A stretch of DNA of 33,699 nucleotides, from positions 1-33,699 of the forward strand of contig VEQY01000038.1 in the NCBI GenBank assembly GCA_018882965.1. The letters run 5' to 3'. How positions within the stretch are numbered: position 1 is the stretch's first letter; each line of letters starts with the position of its first letter. The stretch is from Mycobacterium sp. Its GTDB lineage: Bacteria; Actinomycetota; Actinomycetes; Mycobacteriales; Mycobacteriaceae. The position numbers were made by a program, and so were the translations under genes. This document shows, one piece after another, positions 18,212 to 27,981 of this stretch. Under the pieces are notes generated by a model. It worked only from the letters and a program-made list of their open reading frames with translations, was not told the origin of the DNA and did not search any database.

Positions 18212-19580
18212 CGCGCACGCCGAAGGCTTCCTCCAGCTCTGTCAGGGCCCGCTCGGTCTGCCGGGCGAGTGCCGCGACATCAGGGACTACGTCGCGGTCG
18301 GCGACGAAGCCGAGGCTGATGTGGTCGGCGTACGAACACGAGGTGACGTTGAGTGCCATCCCGTCGTAGACCACCGACACCGGGTAGATCTCGTCGACGC
18401 GTGCTCCGTTGAAGTACCTCACCTCGGGTGGTCCGGGTACACCGGAGAGCGGCAGGTTGTAACTGGGCGGCAGCTTCGCGTCGAACGGCAGCAGCGGCAA
18501 CAGCACCGTGGGGCCGATCGCCGGGCCGAGCGCGACCAGCATCGCCCCGGGCCCGCGTTCGGCCACCTCGTGTTTGACGCGGGCCATACCGGCGTGGATC
18601 CGTATGAGGCGCTCGGCGGGGTCCGCCAGGTCGGTTCCCAACGGGCATAGTCCAAGGCCGAATCGGTTGCCGTGGTCTCCGGAGACGTCGTCGTCGCGCC
18701 CGCGGACGGTCACCGGACAGATCGCCACCAGGCTGTGGTCGGGAAGTGCGCCCCGCTCAGTCAGCCAGACCCGAACCGCCCCGGAGATCGCCGCGGTGAC
18801 CACGTCGTTGGTCGTGACCCCGGCAGCGGCGCGGACCGCGCTGATCCGGCTGCGCTCCAGGCTGATTCCGGCCACCGCGCGACGCGGGCCCAGCCTGGTG
18901 TTGAAACAGGTGCGCGGCGCGGCGAAAGGCGCAGCGACGCTGTGTCCCCTCAGCTGGGCGGCCAGCGCTCGGCGGCCCAGTCCTACGGCGGAGGCCACTG
19001 CGGTCACCGCGGTTCGCGTCATCGAAGCGTGGAGTTGGGCCGGCTGTGGCGACGAGACCGGGGTTCGCCCGGCGAAAAACTGCGGCATGGTGCGTCGCTG
19101 CGGATCGGGACTCAGCGAGTCAGCAACCATTCGAAGGCCGGCGACGCCGTCGATGACGCAGTGGTGCACCTTGATGTACAGCGCGAAGCGTCCGCCGGCT
19201 AGCCCGTCGATCAGGTAGGCCATCCAGAGCGGGTTGGTGCGGTTGAGCCGCAACCCGTGTAACTCGGAAACCAAGGTCCACAACGCTTCCGGGCCCCTTC
19301 CCGGTGGCAGTGTCCGGCGCTGCACATGGTGGCGTATGTCGACCTCGCAGTCACGCCACACCCAGAGCAGGCCGGTGTCGATGCCGCGGTACGGCCGGCG
19401 GCGCAGCCGCGGATCGAGGACGTGCGCCGTGTCGGTCACCGACTGCTCATAGAGCCGTTTGACGTAGCCGGCGTCCTCGCCGGGCGGCGGCGTCATGGTC
19501 AACAGGACCCCGACGTGCATGGGGCTGGAGACCACTTCGGCGGTCATCATCAGGGCGTCGATCGGGTCGAGCCGGTCCAC
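18198..19580 (-). CDS. Wax ester synthase / diacylglycerol acyltransferase (WS/DGAT)
   Basis: The 460-residue enzyme transfers an acyl group from acyl-CoA to diacylglycerol or a fatty alcohol, making storage lipid. The catalytic HHxxxDG motif is HHCVIDG with His139, His140 and Asp144. The start MDRLDPIDALMMTAE matches the usual family opening, and PLSGVPGPPE near 375-385 matches the conserved C-terminal block. Length equals the usual 450-480. It starts at GTG 19580, with TAGGCT eight bases upstream. It is one of many mycobacterial paralogues (tgs family), and I cannot assign which; H37Rv has none exactly here as I recall. Confidence 0.92.
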   Translation of the reverse strand: MDRLDPIDALMMTAEVVSSPMHVGVLLTMTPPPGEDAGYVKRLYEQSVTDTAHVLDPRLRRRPYRGIDTGLLWVWRDCEVDIRHHVQRRTLPPGRGPEALWTLVSELHGLRLNRTNPLWMAYLIDGLAGGRFALYIKVHHCVIDGVAGLRMVADSLSPDPQRRTMPQFFAGRTPVSSPQPAQLHASMTRTAVTAVASAVGLGRRALAAQLRGHSVAAPFAAPRTCFNTRLGPRRAVAGISLERSRISAVRAAAGVTTNDVVTAAISGAVRVWLTERGALPDHSLVAICPVTVRGRDDDVSGDHGNRFGLGLCPLGTDLADPAERLIRIHAGMARVKHEVAERGPGAMLVALGPAIGPTVLLPLLPFDAKLPPSYNLPLSGVPGPPEVRYFNGARVDEIYPVSVVYDGMALNVTSCSYADHISLGFVADRDVVPDVAALARQTERALTELEEAFGVRASKP

Positions 19581-19614
19581 GCCCGAGCAGCCTAGCCCGG
19601 GGTCGGCGAGGTGC

Positions 19615-20676
19615 TCACGGAATGACGGTGGAGCCGATCGTCGGCATGAAGGTGCACTGCTTGTCCAGCGTGGTGACCTGACCGAAGATCGTCGACATCA
19701 CGCTGCCCGAGCCGGTGTCCACGATCGCCGTGAGCGTGGTCGGCCCCTGCGGGTTGATGTCGGGGTTGGGCCGCAGCGTGGCGGTGCCCGATCGCCCGGT
19801 GGTCAGATTGACCCAGGTGACGTTGAGCGGCAGTTTCTGCTCGGCTGCCGGTGCCGGCGTCCCGACCGCGGTGAACACATAGGCGGTCTGACCGGGACCA
19901 GGGCCGGGAGCGGGGATCTTGGCCGGCCCGGCCACCGACAGTGCTGTTGCGATCACATTGCCGCCGTCCTTGAGGCAGCCGCTGCTGATCGAGGGGTACA
20001 TGAAGTCCTGGGTCGGCGGGGTGCTCGGATCGAACGACGGCGGTGCCGCCGCGGGTGCCGGCGGGGGCGGGGGACCGACGATGGTGACCGCGGCTGGGGC
20101 CGCGGTTAGTGCCGGAGCGGCGGCGGCCGCCTCGGCCACCGGCGCGGCCAGTTGCGCCAGCGCCTCCGGGGTGGGCCCGAGAGCGCCCGTCGGATTGACC
20201 CCGTTGGGCAGATGCACCTCGCCGGGCACAAAACCCGCAGCCGGGAGATGTGACTCCAGCGGCAGTGGCCCGTTACCGGTGCCCGGGGTCATCAGCGGCG
20301 TCGTGCCGTGCGCGGTGCCCGTCACCGCCTGCGGGGATCCGGGCACCGAGAGCGCGGCCGCCGGATCGGCCGCCCCGCCCTGCTGCACGAACTTGGTCAC
20401 CGCGTCGGCCAGTGCGGCCGAACCCGCCGGCGTGGTGGCATTGCCGGCCAACTGCGAGGCTGCGGCCAGCAGCAACTGCTGTGCGGAAGCCGGGTTGACC
20501 GCGGCCTGCTGGACCACCGGGCTGAGGCTCTGCACGGCGGCCAGTCCCGGCATCTGGCCGGGGTCGAGGATGGTGGGATCGGCCCCCGCCGCCGGGGCGA
20601 GCGCCACGGCGGACACCACGGACGCGGCGAGGGCTGCCGTCAGCACGCCGGCGGACGGCTTGGTTGGCGTCGACAC
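19615..20676 (-). CDS. Ala/Pro-rich exported protein (Rv1157c-like)
   Basis: The 353-residue product has a signal peptide (about 10-31, ending AAGA), an Ala/Pro-rich middle with PPPPPAP (about 205-215), and a C-terminal domain (about 225-353) with two cysteines, GCLKDGG and DKQCTFMP, that may pair. Rv1157c is the positional counterpart; function unknown. The GTG at 20676 lies two bases after the stop of the upstream paralogue, so the genes are coupled; the frame is open further upstream only as a shadow of that gene. The N-terminal part (TILDPGQMPGLAAVQSL and NPASAQQLLLAAASQL) resembles the upstream protein, suggesting shared origin. Confidence 0.8.
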   Translation of the reverse strand: MSTPTKPSAGVLTAALAASVVSAVALAPAAGADPTILDPGQMPGLAAVQSLSPVVQQAAVNPASAQQLLLAAASQLAGNATTPAGSAALADAVTKFVQQGGAADPAAALSVPGSPQAVTGTAHGTTPLMTPGTGNGPLPLESHLPAAGFVPGEVHLPNGVNPTGALGPTPEALAQLAAPVAEAAAAAPALTAAPAAVTIVGPPPPPAPAAAPPSFDPSTPPTQDFMYPSISSGCLKDGGNVIATALSVAGPAKIPAPGPGPGQTAYVFTAVGTPAPAAEQKLPLNVTWVNLTTGRSGTATLRPNPDINPQGPTTLTAIVDTGSGSVMSTIFGQVTTLDKQCTFMPTIGSTVIP

Positions 20677-20678
20677 GA

Positions 20679-21206
20679 TCAGGGCAGAGCCGACAGCGGC
20701 AGCAGCCCGCCGACGCCCGACGCGGGCGGAGCGGGCGGCATGATCGGCGCGGCGGCCGGCGTGGCAGCGCCCACCGGAGCCTGGGAGATGCCCAGGGTAT
20801 CGCCGATCTGGATCGGGAAGGGCATCTGCGACGGGCCGAGGTTGGCCAGATCGGCCGGCACGCCCAGGCTGCTCAGCAGCGGCAGCAGTGACGCACCCGG
20901 GCCGGGTGCGGCGACCGGGGGTGTCGCGGGCGCGCCCGCGATCGGGGACACCGGCAGGGTGCTGGCCGGGCTGCCGCCCACCAGAGCCGAGGCGCCGTTG
21001 AGCGCGGTCGCGGCGGTTTGCAGCACCGCGCCGACGCTGGCGGGGTTGGTGGCGAACTGCTGAATCATGTTCAGTGCCGGCAGCTGGGGCACGACCGGTG
21101 CCGGCACCGGGTCGGCAGCGGCAGATGCGCTGAGTGCGAGTGCGGCCGAGCACAACCCGGCAGCTGCAATCGCGTTGGCGGCGAAGAGCTTTGCGAAACG
21201 TGACAT
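20679..21206 (-). CDS. Ala/Pro-rich exported protein (Rv1158c-like)
   Basis: The 175-residue product has a signal peptide (about 5-29, ending SASAAA), then an Ala/Pro-rich low-complexity mature chain with PALNMIQQFATNPASVGAVL near its start and hydrophobic Pro-Ala stretches after it. No catalytic motif or cysteine pair is visible. It matches Rv1158c by position and composition. The ATG at 21206 (MSRFAKLFAAN) is chosen over an upstream in-frame ATG because it starts the signal peptide directly and has GGGAGTGG about ten bases upstream. It heads a two-gene unit with the Rv1157c-like gene. Confidence 0.78.
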   Translation of the reverse strand: MSRFAKLFAANAIAAAGLCSAALALSASAAADPVPAPVVPQLPALNMIQQFATNPASVGAVLQTAATALNGASALVGGSPASTLPVSPIAGAPATPPVAAPGPGASLLPLLSSLGVPADLANLGPSQMPFPIQIGDTLGISQAPVGAATPAAAPIMPPAPPASGVGGLLPLSALP

Positions 21207-21376
21207 GTGATACCACTCCCTCGATTGCAGGTCCGTCACCCCGAAGGTAGCCAGTTGCGGAAGTTACTCAAGGGACACGTGTGGCGGTTATGCAACCGTT
21301 ACGCGAGTGATACGGGTTCGGCGCGGTTTCGTGCGCCCAGCGCACGTGAGCGCGCCGAAGTCCGCTGGTGCGTCGG

Positions 21377-21388
21377 TACAGTCGCACG
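21377..21388 (+). promoter_or_regulatory. Leaderless -10 element for pimE
   Basis: TACAGT (21377-21382) is followed by six bases and the GTG at 21389, which decides between that GTG and one 21 bases upstream. Confidence 0.55.
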
Positions 21389-22624
21389 GTGCGCACCGCC
21401 CTGACCGCGCGGCTGGCCGCAATGGCGCCGGTGCTGCTCGTGCTCAGCATCGCGGCCCGTCTGGCCTGGACGTACCTGTCGCCCAACGGTGCGAACTTCG
21501 TGGACCTGCACGTCTACCTCGGCGGAGCCGCGGCCCTCGACCAGCCCGGAACGCTGTACTCCTACGTCTACGCCGACCAGACCCCCGACTTCCCGCTGCC
21601 GTTCACCTATCCGCCCTTCGCCGCGCTGGTGTTCTACCCGCTGACCAGGCTGCCGTTCGGCGTGGTGGCGTTCGGCTGGCAGGTGCTGACCGTGGCCGCG
21701 CTCTACGGGGTGATCCGGCTCAGCCAGCGACTGCTGGGCACGGTGGGCAGCGCGGGGCGGCGCGAGGCGATGCTGTGGACCGCCGCAGGAATCTGGCTCG
21801 AACCGCTGCGCAGCACCTTCGACTACGGGCAGGTGAACGTGATCCTCGTGCTCGCCGCGCTGGCTGCGGCCTGCAGCACCCGGTGGTGGCTGTCGGGTTC
21901 GCTGGTTGGTCTGGCCGCCGGAGTGAAGCTCACCCCGGCGATCACCGGCCTGTACCTGGCGGGCGTGCGTCGCTGGGGAGCGGTGCTGGCCGCGGTCGCG
22001 GTGTTCGCCGCGACGGTCGCGCTGTCGATCGCCGTGATCGGCGAGCAGGCCCGCTACTACTTCACCGACCTTCTGGGCGACGCGAGCCGGGTCGGCCCGA
22101 TCGGCACGTCGTTCAACCAGTCCTGGCGAGGCGGGCTGTCCCGGATCCTCGGTTACGACGCCGGTTTCGGGCCGCTGACGCTGACCGCGATCGCCGCCAC
22201 CGCCGCCCTGGCCCTGCTGGCCTGGCGTGCCCTCGGCGACGCGTGGACCGGCCCGGCCGGACGCGATCTGCTGGGCTCGCTGCTGGTGGTGCAACTCTTC
22301 GGGTTGCTGCTCTCGCCCATCTCCTGGACCCACCACTGGATCTGGGTGCTACCGCTGATCATCTGGCTACTCACCGGGCCGCGGCGGGATCGTCGCGGCG
22401 CGCGCGCGCTGGGGTGGGGCTGGCTGGTTCTGACCGCAGTCGGGGTGCCGTGGCTGCTGAGCTTCGCCCAGCCCACGATCTGGGAGATCGGCCGGCCGTG
22501 GTACCTGGCCTGGGCCGGCCTGGTCTATATCGTGGCGACGCTGATGACCCTGGCCTGGATCGCCGCTAGCCGCCGGCCAGCAGAGCGTCGATCTGGCCGG
22601 CCAGCTCAACATCCTGATCGGTGA
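21389..22624 (+). CDS. pimE: Polyprenol-phosphate-mannose alpha-1,2-mannosyltransferase PimE
   Basis: The 411-residue multi-spanning GT87 glycosyltransferase (about 10-12 helices) adds an alpha-1,2-mannose to Ac1/2PIM4 on the outer face of the membrane, giving PIM5 on the way to PIM6. The catalytic aspartate after the first helix is Asp39 in [11 protein letters not shown], corresponding to the essential Asp58 of the tuberculosis enzyme. [18 protein letters not shown] and [12 protein letters not shown] are typical loop blocks. Position matches Rv1159. The start is set by the leaderless -10. The last 59 bp overlap the convergent phhB gene. Confidence 0.92.
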   Translation: MRTALTARLAAMAPVLLVLSIAARLAWTYLSPNGANFVDLHVYLGGAAALDQPGTLYSYVYADQTPDFPLPFTYPPFAALVFYPLTRLPFGVVAFGWQVLTVAALYGVIRLSQRLLGTVGSAGRREAMLWTAAGIWLEPLRSTFDYGQVNVILVLAALAAACSTRWWLSGSLVGLAAGVKLTPAITGLYLAGVRRWGAVLAAVAVFAATVALSIAVIGEQARYYFTDLLGDASRVGPIGTSFNQSWRGGLSRILGYDAGFGPLTLTAIAATAALALLAWRALGDAWTGPAGRDLLGSLLVVQLFGLLLSPISWTHHWIWVLPLIIWLLTGPRRDRRGARALGWGWLVLTAVGVPWLLSFAQPTIWEIGRPWYLAWAGLVYIVATLMTLAWIAASRRPAERRSGRPAQHPDR

Positions 22625-22853
22625 TACCGCCCTGCGAGTGGGTGACGAGCACGAACGTCACTGTGCGCCAACGGATATCGATGTCGGGATGGTGATCGGC
22701 CCGCTCGGCGAGCTCGGCCACCCGCCGGACGGCGTCGATCCCGTCCAGGAAGGACCCGAAGGTCACCGCGCGCCGAAGCGCCCCGTCGGTGCGCTGCCAC
22801 CCGTCGAGCTTCGCCGCAGCGGCGTCCACCTGATCATCGGTCAACACGGCCAT
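22566..22853 (-). CDS. phhB: 4a-hydroxytetrahydrobiopterin (pterin-4a-carbinolamine) dehydratase
   Basis: The 95-residue protein has the family active-site signature [14 protein letters not shown] (about 52-65) and the late HSQGGIT block. PCD/DCoH enzymes dehydrate 4a-hydroxypterins; its role in mycobacteria, which lack an obvious pterin-dependent hydroxylase here, is unclear. Position matches Rv1159A. The ATG at 22853 lies inside a 36-bp palindrome shared with the divergent mutT2 start. Its 3' end overlaps pimE by 59 bp. Confidence 0.92.
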   Translation of the reverse strand: MAVLTDDQVDAAAAKLDGWQRTDGALRRAVTFGSFLDGIDAVRRVAELAERADHHPDIDIRWRTVTFVLVTHSQGGITDQDVELAGQIDALLAGG

Positions 22854-22883
22854 GCTCCGACGGTATACCGTCGGAGCATGGCC
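22848..22883. promoter_or_regulatory. Perfect 36-bp palindrome: symmetric bidirectional leaderless promoter
   Basis: Every base from 22848 to 22883 is matched in inverted orientation. The centre is ACGGTA|TACCGT, so two TACCGT -10 elements abut back to back at 22865/22866. Each is followed by six bases and an ATG (22853 minus, 22878 plus). Both start codons and the second codons (GCC) are part of the palindrome. Symmetry breaks at 22847/22884. The whole 24-bp intergenic region is thus promoter on both strands. Confidence 0.85.
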
Positions 22884-23267
22884 ATCCAGGTCGTCGTCGC
22901 CGGCGCCCTGATGTCGGGCTCATCGCTGCTGGTGGCGCAGCGCCGGCGCCCGCCGGAGCTGGCCGGGCTGTGGGAACTGCCGGGCGGCAAGGTCGCACCC
23001 GGCGAGAGCGAGCAACAGGCACTGGCGCGCGAACTGCACGAGGAACTCGGTCTGCAGGTGGTGGTCGGCGAGCGGATCGGCGGGGACGTGCGGGCAGCGG
23101 AAACCGTCCTGCTGAGGGCCTACCGGGTGACACGTGTCAGTGGAGACCTGCGCGCTCACGACCACGGTGAACTGCGCTGGGTCGATGTCGCAGACCTCGC
23201 TGAACTGCCGTGGGTTCCGGCCGATCGGGCCTGGCTGCCGGCACTGTGCGCGGCGCTGGGGGGCTGA
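22878..23267 (+). CDS. mutT2: Nudix hydrolase MutT2
   Basis: The 129-residue Nudix hydrolase has the full signature GxxxxxExxxxxxxREUxEExGU at [20 protein letters not shown] followed by LGL (about 36-58). MutT2 (Rv1160) hydrolyses dCTP analogues and 8-oxo-dGTP, cleansing the nucleotide pool. The ATG at 22878 is the leaderless start from the palindrome; a longer frame runs upstream across phhB and is a shadow. In H37Rv narGHJI follows, whereas here typA follows directly 54 bp downstream. Confidence 0.92.
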   Translation: MAIQVVVAGALMSGSSLLVAQRRRPPELAGLWELPGGKVAPGESEQQALARELHEELGLQVVVGERIGGDVRAAETVLLRAYRVTRVSGDLRAHDHGELRWVDVADLAELPWVPADRAWLPALCAALGG

Positions 23268-23321
23268 CGGCGGAGCGCGCGCTTTTCGCGATTCGGTGGC
23301 CACCCTGCCACAATCGGCGCG

Positions 23322-25223
23322 GTGACCGGCCCGCCCCGCGATTTCCGTAATGTCGCCATCGTCGCCCACGTCGACCACGGCAAGACCACCCTGGTGGATG
23401 CGATGCTGCGGCAGTCCGGCGCGCTGCGCGAGCACGGCGACTCCGGCGAACGCATCATGGACTCCGGTGACCTGGAGCGGGAAAAGGGCATCACCATCCT
23501 GGCGAAGAACACCGCGGTGCACCGCCACCACGACGGCAGCGTGACGGTGATCAACGTCATCGACACCCCGGGCCACGCCGACTTCGGCGGCGAAGTGGAA
23601 CGCGGTCTGTCCATGGTGGACGGGGTGCTGCTGCTCGTCGACGCCTCCGAGGGCCCACTCCCGCAGACCCGCTTCGTGCTGCGCAAGGCGCTGACCGCGC
23701 ACCTGCCGGTGATCCTGGTGGTCAACAAGACCGATCGGCCCGATGCCCGCATCGCCGAGGTCGTCGACGCCAGTCACGATCTGCTGCTCGACGTCGCCTC
23801 CGACCTTGACGACGCCGCGCAGCAGGCCGCCGAACACGCACTCGGGTTGCCGACGCTGTTCGCCTCGGGCCGGGCCGGAGTCGCCAGCACCACCCAGCCC
23901 GCCGACGGTGAGATCCCGGCCGGGGACAACCTCGACCCGTTGTTCGACGTTCTGCTGCAACATATTCCGCCGCCGGCAGGCGATCCGGACGCGCCGCTGC
24001 AGGCGCTGGTCACCAACCTCGACGCTTCCGCGTTTCTGGGCCGGCTGGCGCTGATCCGCATCCACAACGGCCGGCTGCGCAAAGGCCAGCAGGTGGCCTG
24101 GATGCGCCAGGTGGACGGCCAGCCGGTGGTGGCCAATGCCAGGATCAGCGAGTTGCTGGCGACCGTCGGCGTGGAACGCAACCCGTGCGATGAGGCTGTC
24201 GCCGGGGACATCGTGGCCGTCGCGGGGCTGCCCGACATCATGATCGGTGACACGCTGGCCGATCCGGAGCATGCGCACGCGCTGCCGCGGATCACCGTCG
24301 ACGAGCCGGCCATCTCGGTGACCATCGGCACCAACACCTCACCGCTCGCGGGCAAGGTGGCCGGCCACAAGCTGACGGCACGGATGGTGCGCTCGCGGCT
24401 GGACTCCGAGCTCGTCGGCAACGTCTCCATCCGGGTCGTCGACATCGGCCGGCCCGACGCCTGGGAGGTGCAGGGACGCGGCGAACTGGCCCTGGCGGTC
24501 CTCGTCGAGCAGATGCGCCGGGAGGGCTTCGAGCTCACCGTCGGCAAGCCCCAGGTGGTGACCAGGACGATCGAGGGAAAGCTGCACGAGCCCTACGAGG
24601 CCCTGACGATCGACGCACCCGAGGAATTCGTGGGTTCCATCACCCAGCTGCTTGCGGCCCGCAAAGGCCGGATGGAACAGATGACGAACCATGCCGCAGG
24701 CTGGGTGCGGATGGACTTCGTGGTGCCCAGCCGTGGCCTGATCGGCTTTCGCACCGACTTCCTCACCGAGACGCGCGGCACCGGCATCGCCAACGCGGTG
24801 TTCGACGGGTACCGGCCCTGGGCCGGGGAGATCCGCGCCCGGCACTCTGGATCGCTGGTCAGCGACCGGACCGGGATGGTGACCGGGTACGCCCTCATCC
24901 AGCTCGCCGACCGGGGAACCTTCTTCGTCGAACCGGGGGAGCAGACCTACGAGGGCATGGTCGTGGGCGTCAACCCGCGGGCTGAGGATCTCGACGTCAA
25001 CGTCACCCGGGAGAAGAAGCTCACCAACATGAGGTCCTCCACCGCCGACGTGCTGGAGACCCTGGCCAAGCCGCTGGAACTCGACCTGGAAAAGGCGATG
25101 GAGTTCTGCGCGCCCGACGAGTGCGTCGAGGTCACCCCGGAGGCGATCCGGGTGCGCAAAGTCGAACTCGACGCCACCAGCCGGGCCCGCAGCCGCGCGC
25201 GGGCCAAGGCGCAGAAGCCGTGA
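23322..25223 (+). CDS. typA: Ribosome-associated GTPase TypA/BipA
   Basis: The 633-residue translational GTPase acts on the ribosome, particularly in stress and 50S assembly. The G1 P-loop is [10 protein letters not shown] (Lys21), G2 lies in the LEREKGITI block, G3 is DTPGHADF, and G4 is NKTD. EF-G-like domains III and V follow, with the TypA-specific C-terminal domain ([18 protein letters not shown] about 472-489; [10 protein letters not shown]). Length equals the family's 610-635. It starts at GTG 23322 with no Shine-Dalgarno; CACAAT seven bases upstream is a poor -10 candidate. Position matches Rv1165. Confidence 0.95.
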   Translation: MTGPPRDFRNVAIVAHVDHGKTTLVDAMLRQSGALREHGDSGERIMDSGDLEREKGITILAKNTAVHRHHDGSVTVINVIDTPGHADFGGEVERGLSMVDGVLLLVDASEGPLPQTRFVLRKALTAHLPVILVVNKTDRPDARIAEVVDASHDLLLDVASDLDDAAQQAAEHALGLPTLFASGRAGVASTTQPADGEIPAGDNLDPLFDVLLQHIPPPAGDPDAPLQALVTNLDASAFLGRLALIRIHNGRLRKGQQVAWMRQVDGQPVVANARISELLATVGVERNPCDEAVAGDIVAVAGLPDIMIGDTLADPEHAHALPRITVDEPAISVTIGTNTSPLAGKVAGHKLTARMVRSRLDSELVGNVSIRVVDIGRPDAWEVQGRGELALAVLVEQMRREGFELTVGKPQVVTRTIEGKLHEPYEALTIDAPEEFVGSITQLLAARKGRMEQMTNHAAGWVRMDFVVPSRGLIGFRTDFLTETRGTGIANAVFDGYRPWAGEIRARHSGSLVSDRTGMVTGYALIQLADRGTFFVEPGEQTYEGMVVGVNPRAEDLDVNVTREKKLTNMRSSTADVLETLAKPLELDLEKAMEFCAPDECVEVTPEAIRVRKVELDATSRARSRARAKAQKP

Positions 25224-25232
25224 ACGGGTGAC

Positions 25233-25254
25233 ACCGGGTTGAACAGCACCCGGT
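25233..25254 (+). terminator. Hairpin between typA and lpqW
   Basis: ACCGGGT and ACCCGGT form a perfect 7-bp stem with an 8-base loop, ten bases past the typA stop. No T-tract follows. It may terminate typA or lie in the lpqW promoter. Confidence 0.4.
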
Positions 25255-25257
25255 CGT

Positions 25258-25270
25258 TACCCTGATGGGC
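25258..25270 (+). promoter_or_regulatory. Leaderless -10 element for lpqW
   Basis: TACCCT (25258-25263) is followed by seven bases and an in-frame GTG at 25271. The ATG at 25265 is only one base from the element and could not be in the transcript, so the GTG is preferred. Confidence 0.5.
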
Positions 25271-27088
25271 GTGCTCACCGGACCGCGTAAGCCGCAGCGC
25301 CGACGAGCACCGCTGGCGGTGCTGCTGGTCGTCGCGGTCGGCGCGTGCACGGTCGACCCGCCGCCCGCTCCGCAGAGCACCCAGACCTCCCAGGCGGTGG
25401 CCCCGCCGGTGACAGTCGGGCAGATCATCATGGCGATCGACTCGATCGGCGCCGGCTTCAACCCGCACCTGCTCTCCGACCAGTCGCCGGTCAACGCCGC
25501 CGTCAGCGCACTGGTGCTGCCCAGCGCGTTCCGGCCGGTGTCCGATCCGGCCACGCCGAGTGGTTCGCGCTGGGAGATGGACCCGACGCTGCTGGTCTCC
25601 GCCGAGGAGACCGGCGCCGACCCGTTCATCGTCACCTACAAGATCCGGCCCGAGGCGGCGTGGACCGACAACGCGCCCATCGGGGCCGACGACTTCTGGT
25701 ATCTGTGGCGGCAGATGGTCAGTCAGCCCGGTGTGGTGGACCCCGCCGGGTACGACCTGATCACCGGGGTGGAGTCGGTCGACGGCGGCAAGACCGCAGT
25801 GGTCACCTTCGCCCAGCCCTACCCGGCCTGGCGCGAACTGTTCAGCGACCTGTTGCCGTCGCACATCGTCAAGGACGTCCCGGGGGGCTTTCCGGCCGGG
25901 CTGGCCCGGGCCCTGCCGGTGACCGGCGGGCAGTTCCGGGTCGAGACCATCGATCCGCAGCGCGACGAGATCCTGCTGGCGCGCAATGACCGGTACTGGG
26001 GCCCGCCGGCCACCCCGGACCAGATCCTGTTCCGTCGTGCCGGTTCGCCCTCGGTGCTGGCCGACTCGATCCGCAACGGCGACACCCAGGTCGCCCAGGT
26101 GCACGGCGGGCCGGCCGCCTTCGCCCAGCTGTCGGCGATCCCCGACGTGCGGACCTCACGACTGATCACTTCGCGCACACTGCAGCTGACGTTGCGTGCC
26201 CGCAAGCCCACCCTCGCGAATCCCCTTGTCCGCAAAGCGATCCTGGGAATCCTCGACGTCGACCTGCTGGCCGCGGTCGGAGCCGGCGGCGACAACTCGG
26301 TCACCCTGGATCAATCTCTGGTGCGGGCACCGAGCGATCCCGGATACGTCGCGACCGCGCCGCCGCCGCTGGGAGCCGAGCGTGCGTTGGAGTTACTGGT
26401 GGAGGCGGGCTATCAGGTCGAGCAGGGCCCGCTGCCCGCCCCGGCGGAGGGCCCCGCACCGACCTCGCAGCGGGTGGTGGAGACCACCCGCGGACGGGTC
26501 AGCAAGGACGGCCAGGCGCTGGCTCTGGTGATCGGTGCGGCCGCCAACGACCCGGCCTCGGTCGCGGTCGCCAACACCGCCGCCGACCAGTTGCGCAGTG
26601 TCGGCATCGCGGCAACCGTGCTGGCGCTGGAACCGCCCGTGCTCTACGGCCCCGCCCTGGTCAACGATCGGGTCGACGCGATCGTCGGCTGGCATGCCGC
26701 CGGCGGGGATCTCGCGACCGTCCTGGCGTCGCGCTACGGCTGCCCCGCCCTGGAGGCCACCCCGGTGGAGACGGTCCCGCCGATACCGCCGCCGCCGGGC
26801 CCGGCTCCGGATGCCGCACCCCTGGTGCGCGCGCCGTCGAACCTGACCGGCATCTGCGACCGGTCGGTGGAGCCGACCGTCGCGGCGGCGCTGGACGGGT
26901 CGATGGCGATCGACGAGGCGATCGCCGCCGTCGAGCCCCGGCTGTGGGAACTGGCCGCCGTGCTTCCGATCATGCAGGACACCATGATCGTCGCGGCCGG
27001 GCCGAGTGTGGAGAACGTGGCGCTGCGCGGCCCGGTGCCGATCGGGATCGTCGGGGACGCCGGCCGGTGGATGAAGGTGGACCGGTGA
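25271..27088 (+). CDS. lpqW: Lipoprotein LpqW, PIM/LAM pathway regulator
   Basis: The 605-residue lipoprotein has a basic start, a hydrophobic core and a lipobox VGAC with the acylated Cys at 26. The body is the two-lobed fold of peptide/nickel-type solute-binding proteins (SBP family 5), with strings such as [20 protein letters not shown] and [15 protein letters not shown]. LpqW controls the flow of the intermediate AcPIM4 between polar PIMs (made by PimE) and lipomannan/lipoarabinomannan. pimE lies 4 kb upstream in this window. Start chosen from the -10; ATG 25265 would add two residues. The stop overlaps the mshB start (GTGA), as H37Rv's intervening PE/PPE genes are absent. Confidence 0.92.
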   Translation: MLTGPRKPQRRRAPLAVLLVVAVGACTVDPPPAPQSTQTSQAVAPPVTVGQIIMAIDSIGAGFNPHLLSDQSPVNAAVSALVLPSAFRPVSDPATPSGSRWEMDPTLLVSAEETGADPFIVTYKIRPEAAWTDNAPIGADDFWYLWRQMVSQPGVVDPAGYDLITGVESVDGGKTAVVTFAQPYPAWRELFSDLLPSHIVKDVPGGFPAGLARALPVTGGQFRVETIDPQRDEILLARNDRYWGPPATPDQILFRRAGSPSVLADSIRNGDTQVAQVHGGPAAFAQLSAIPDVRTSRLITSRTLQLTLRARKPTLANPLVRKAILGILDVDLLAAVGAGGDNSVTLDQSLVRAPSDPGYVATAPPPLGAERALELLVEAGYQVEQGPLPAPAEGPAPTSQRVVETTRGRVSKDGQALALVIGAAANDPASVAVANTAADQLRSVGIAATVLALEPPVLYGPALVNDRVDAIVGWHAAGGDLATVLASRYGCPALEATPVETVPPIPPPPGPAPDAAPLVRAPSNLTGICDRSVEPTVAAALDGSMAIDEAIAAVEPRLWELAAVLPIMQDTMIVAAGPSVENVALRGPVPIGIVGDAGRWMKVDR

Positions 27089-27981
27089 ACGCCCCGGCCG
27101 GACCTGCGCCGCGCCTGCTGTTCGTGCACGCCCACCCCGACGACGAGGCGATCAACAACGGGGTGACCCTCGCGCACTACGCCGCGCGGGGGGCACAGGT
27201 CACCGTCGTCACCTGCACGCTCGGCGAGGAGGGCGAGGTCATCGGCAAACAGTGGGCGCAGCTCGCCGCCGACCGTGCCGACCAACTGGGGGGCTACCGG
27301 ATAGCCGAGCTGACCGCGGCGCTGGGACACCTGGGTGTGGCCGGTCCATGGTTCCTCGGCGGTGCGGGGCGCTGGCGGGACTCGGGGATGGCGGGCAGCC
27401 CGCCGAGGCGGGGAACCCGCTTCATCGACGCGGACTTCGACGAGGTCGTCGGCGAACTCGCCGATGTCATCGCGACGCTGCGGCCCCATGTCGTCGTCAC
27501 CTACGATCCCGACGGTGGCTACGGTCACCCCGACCACATCCGGGCCCACCAGGCGACGACCGCGGCCGTGGACGCCGTCGCCGACCGGTGGCGGGTGGCG
27601 AAGTTCTACTGGACGGTGATGTCGGGCAACGCATTTGACCGCGGTGTGCGGGCGCTGAGTCCGGCGGACGTCGGCTCGGACTGGATTGTGCCGCCCGCGG
27701 TGCCCTTCGGCTACTCCGACGACCGGATCACCGCGGTCGTCAGCGCGCCCGAGCAGGCCGGGGCCAAGGCGTCAGCGATTGCCGCGCACGCCACTCAGGT
27801 GACGATCGGGCCGACGCGTCGCGCATTCGCGCTGTCCAACAAGCTCGCGCTGCCCCTGCTCGACGAGGAGCACTACGTGCTGGTGTCCGGTGAGCCCGGA
27901 GACGCCGACGGCGAACACGGTTGGGAAACCGACCTTCTCGCGGGTGTCGACGTCGCGGCAGGCGATGAACCCGGCGCGTGA
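27085..27981 (+). CDS. mshB: N-acetyl-GlcNAc-inositol deacetylase MshB (mycothiol biosynthesis)
   Basis: The 298-residue zinc deacetylase removes acetate from GlcNAc-Ins in the second enzymatic step of mycothiol synthesis. The metal/catalytic motif is HAHPDDEA with His17, Asp19 (general base) and Asp20; the third zinc ligand is His151 in [11 protein letters not shown]. These correspond to His13, Asp15, Asp16 and His147 of Rv1170. The GTG start at 27085 overlaps the lpqW stop by four bases, so translation is coupled. The frame is open upstream within lpqW but that part is a shadow. Its end overlaps the following membrane protein gene by 17 bp. Confidence 0.95.
   Translation: MNAPAGPAPRLLFVHAHPDDEAINNGVTLAHYAARGAQVTVVTCTLGEEGEVIGKQWAQLAADRADQLGGYRIAELTAALGHLGVAGPWFLGGAGRWRDSGMAGSPPRRGTRFIDADFDEVVGELADVIATLRPHVVVTYDPDGGYGHPDHIRAHQATTAAVDAVADRWRVAKFYWTVMSGNAFDRGVRALSPADVGSDWIVPPAVPFGYSDDRITAVVSAPEQAGAKASAIAAHATQVTIGPTRRAFALSNKLALPLLDEEHYVLVSGEPGDADGEHGWETDLLAGVDVAAGDEPGA

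Noticed and set aside
19615..21216. A 533-residue frame joining both Ala/Pro-rich genes
   Set aside because: Its first 180 residues are the other frame of the Rv1158c-like gene, Arg-rich without a signal peptide. The GTG at 20676 begins a proper signal peptide.
21240..21310. MtrA-like GTTAC repeats upstream of the Rv1158c-like gene and pimE
   Set aside because: Two GTTAC words occur 35 bp apart, which is not the close direct-repeat spacing expected for an MtrA site; chance occurrence is likely.
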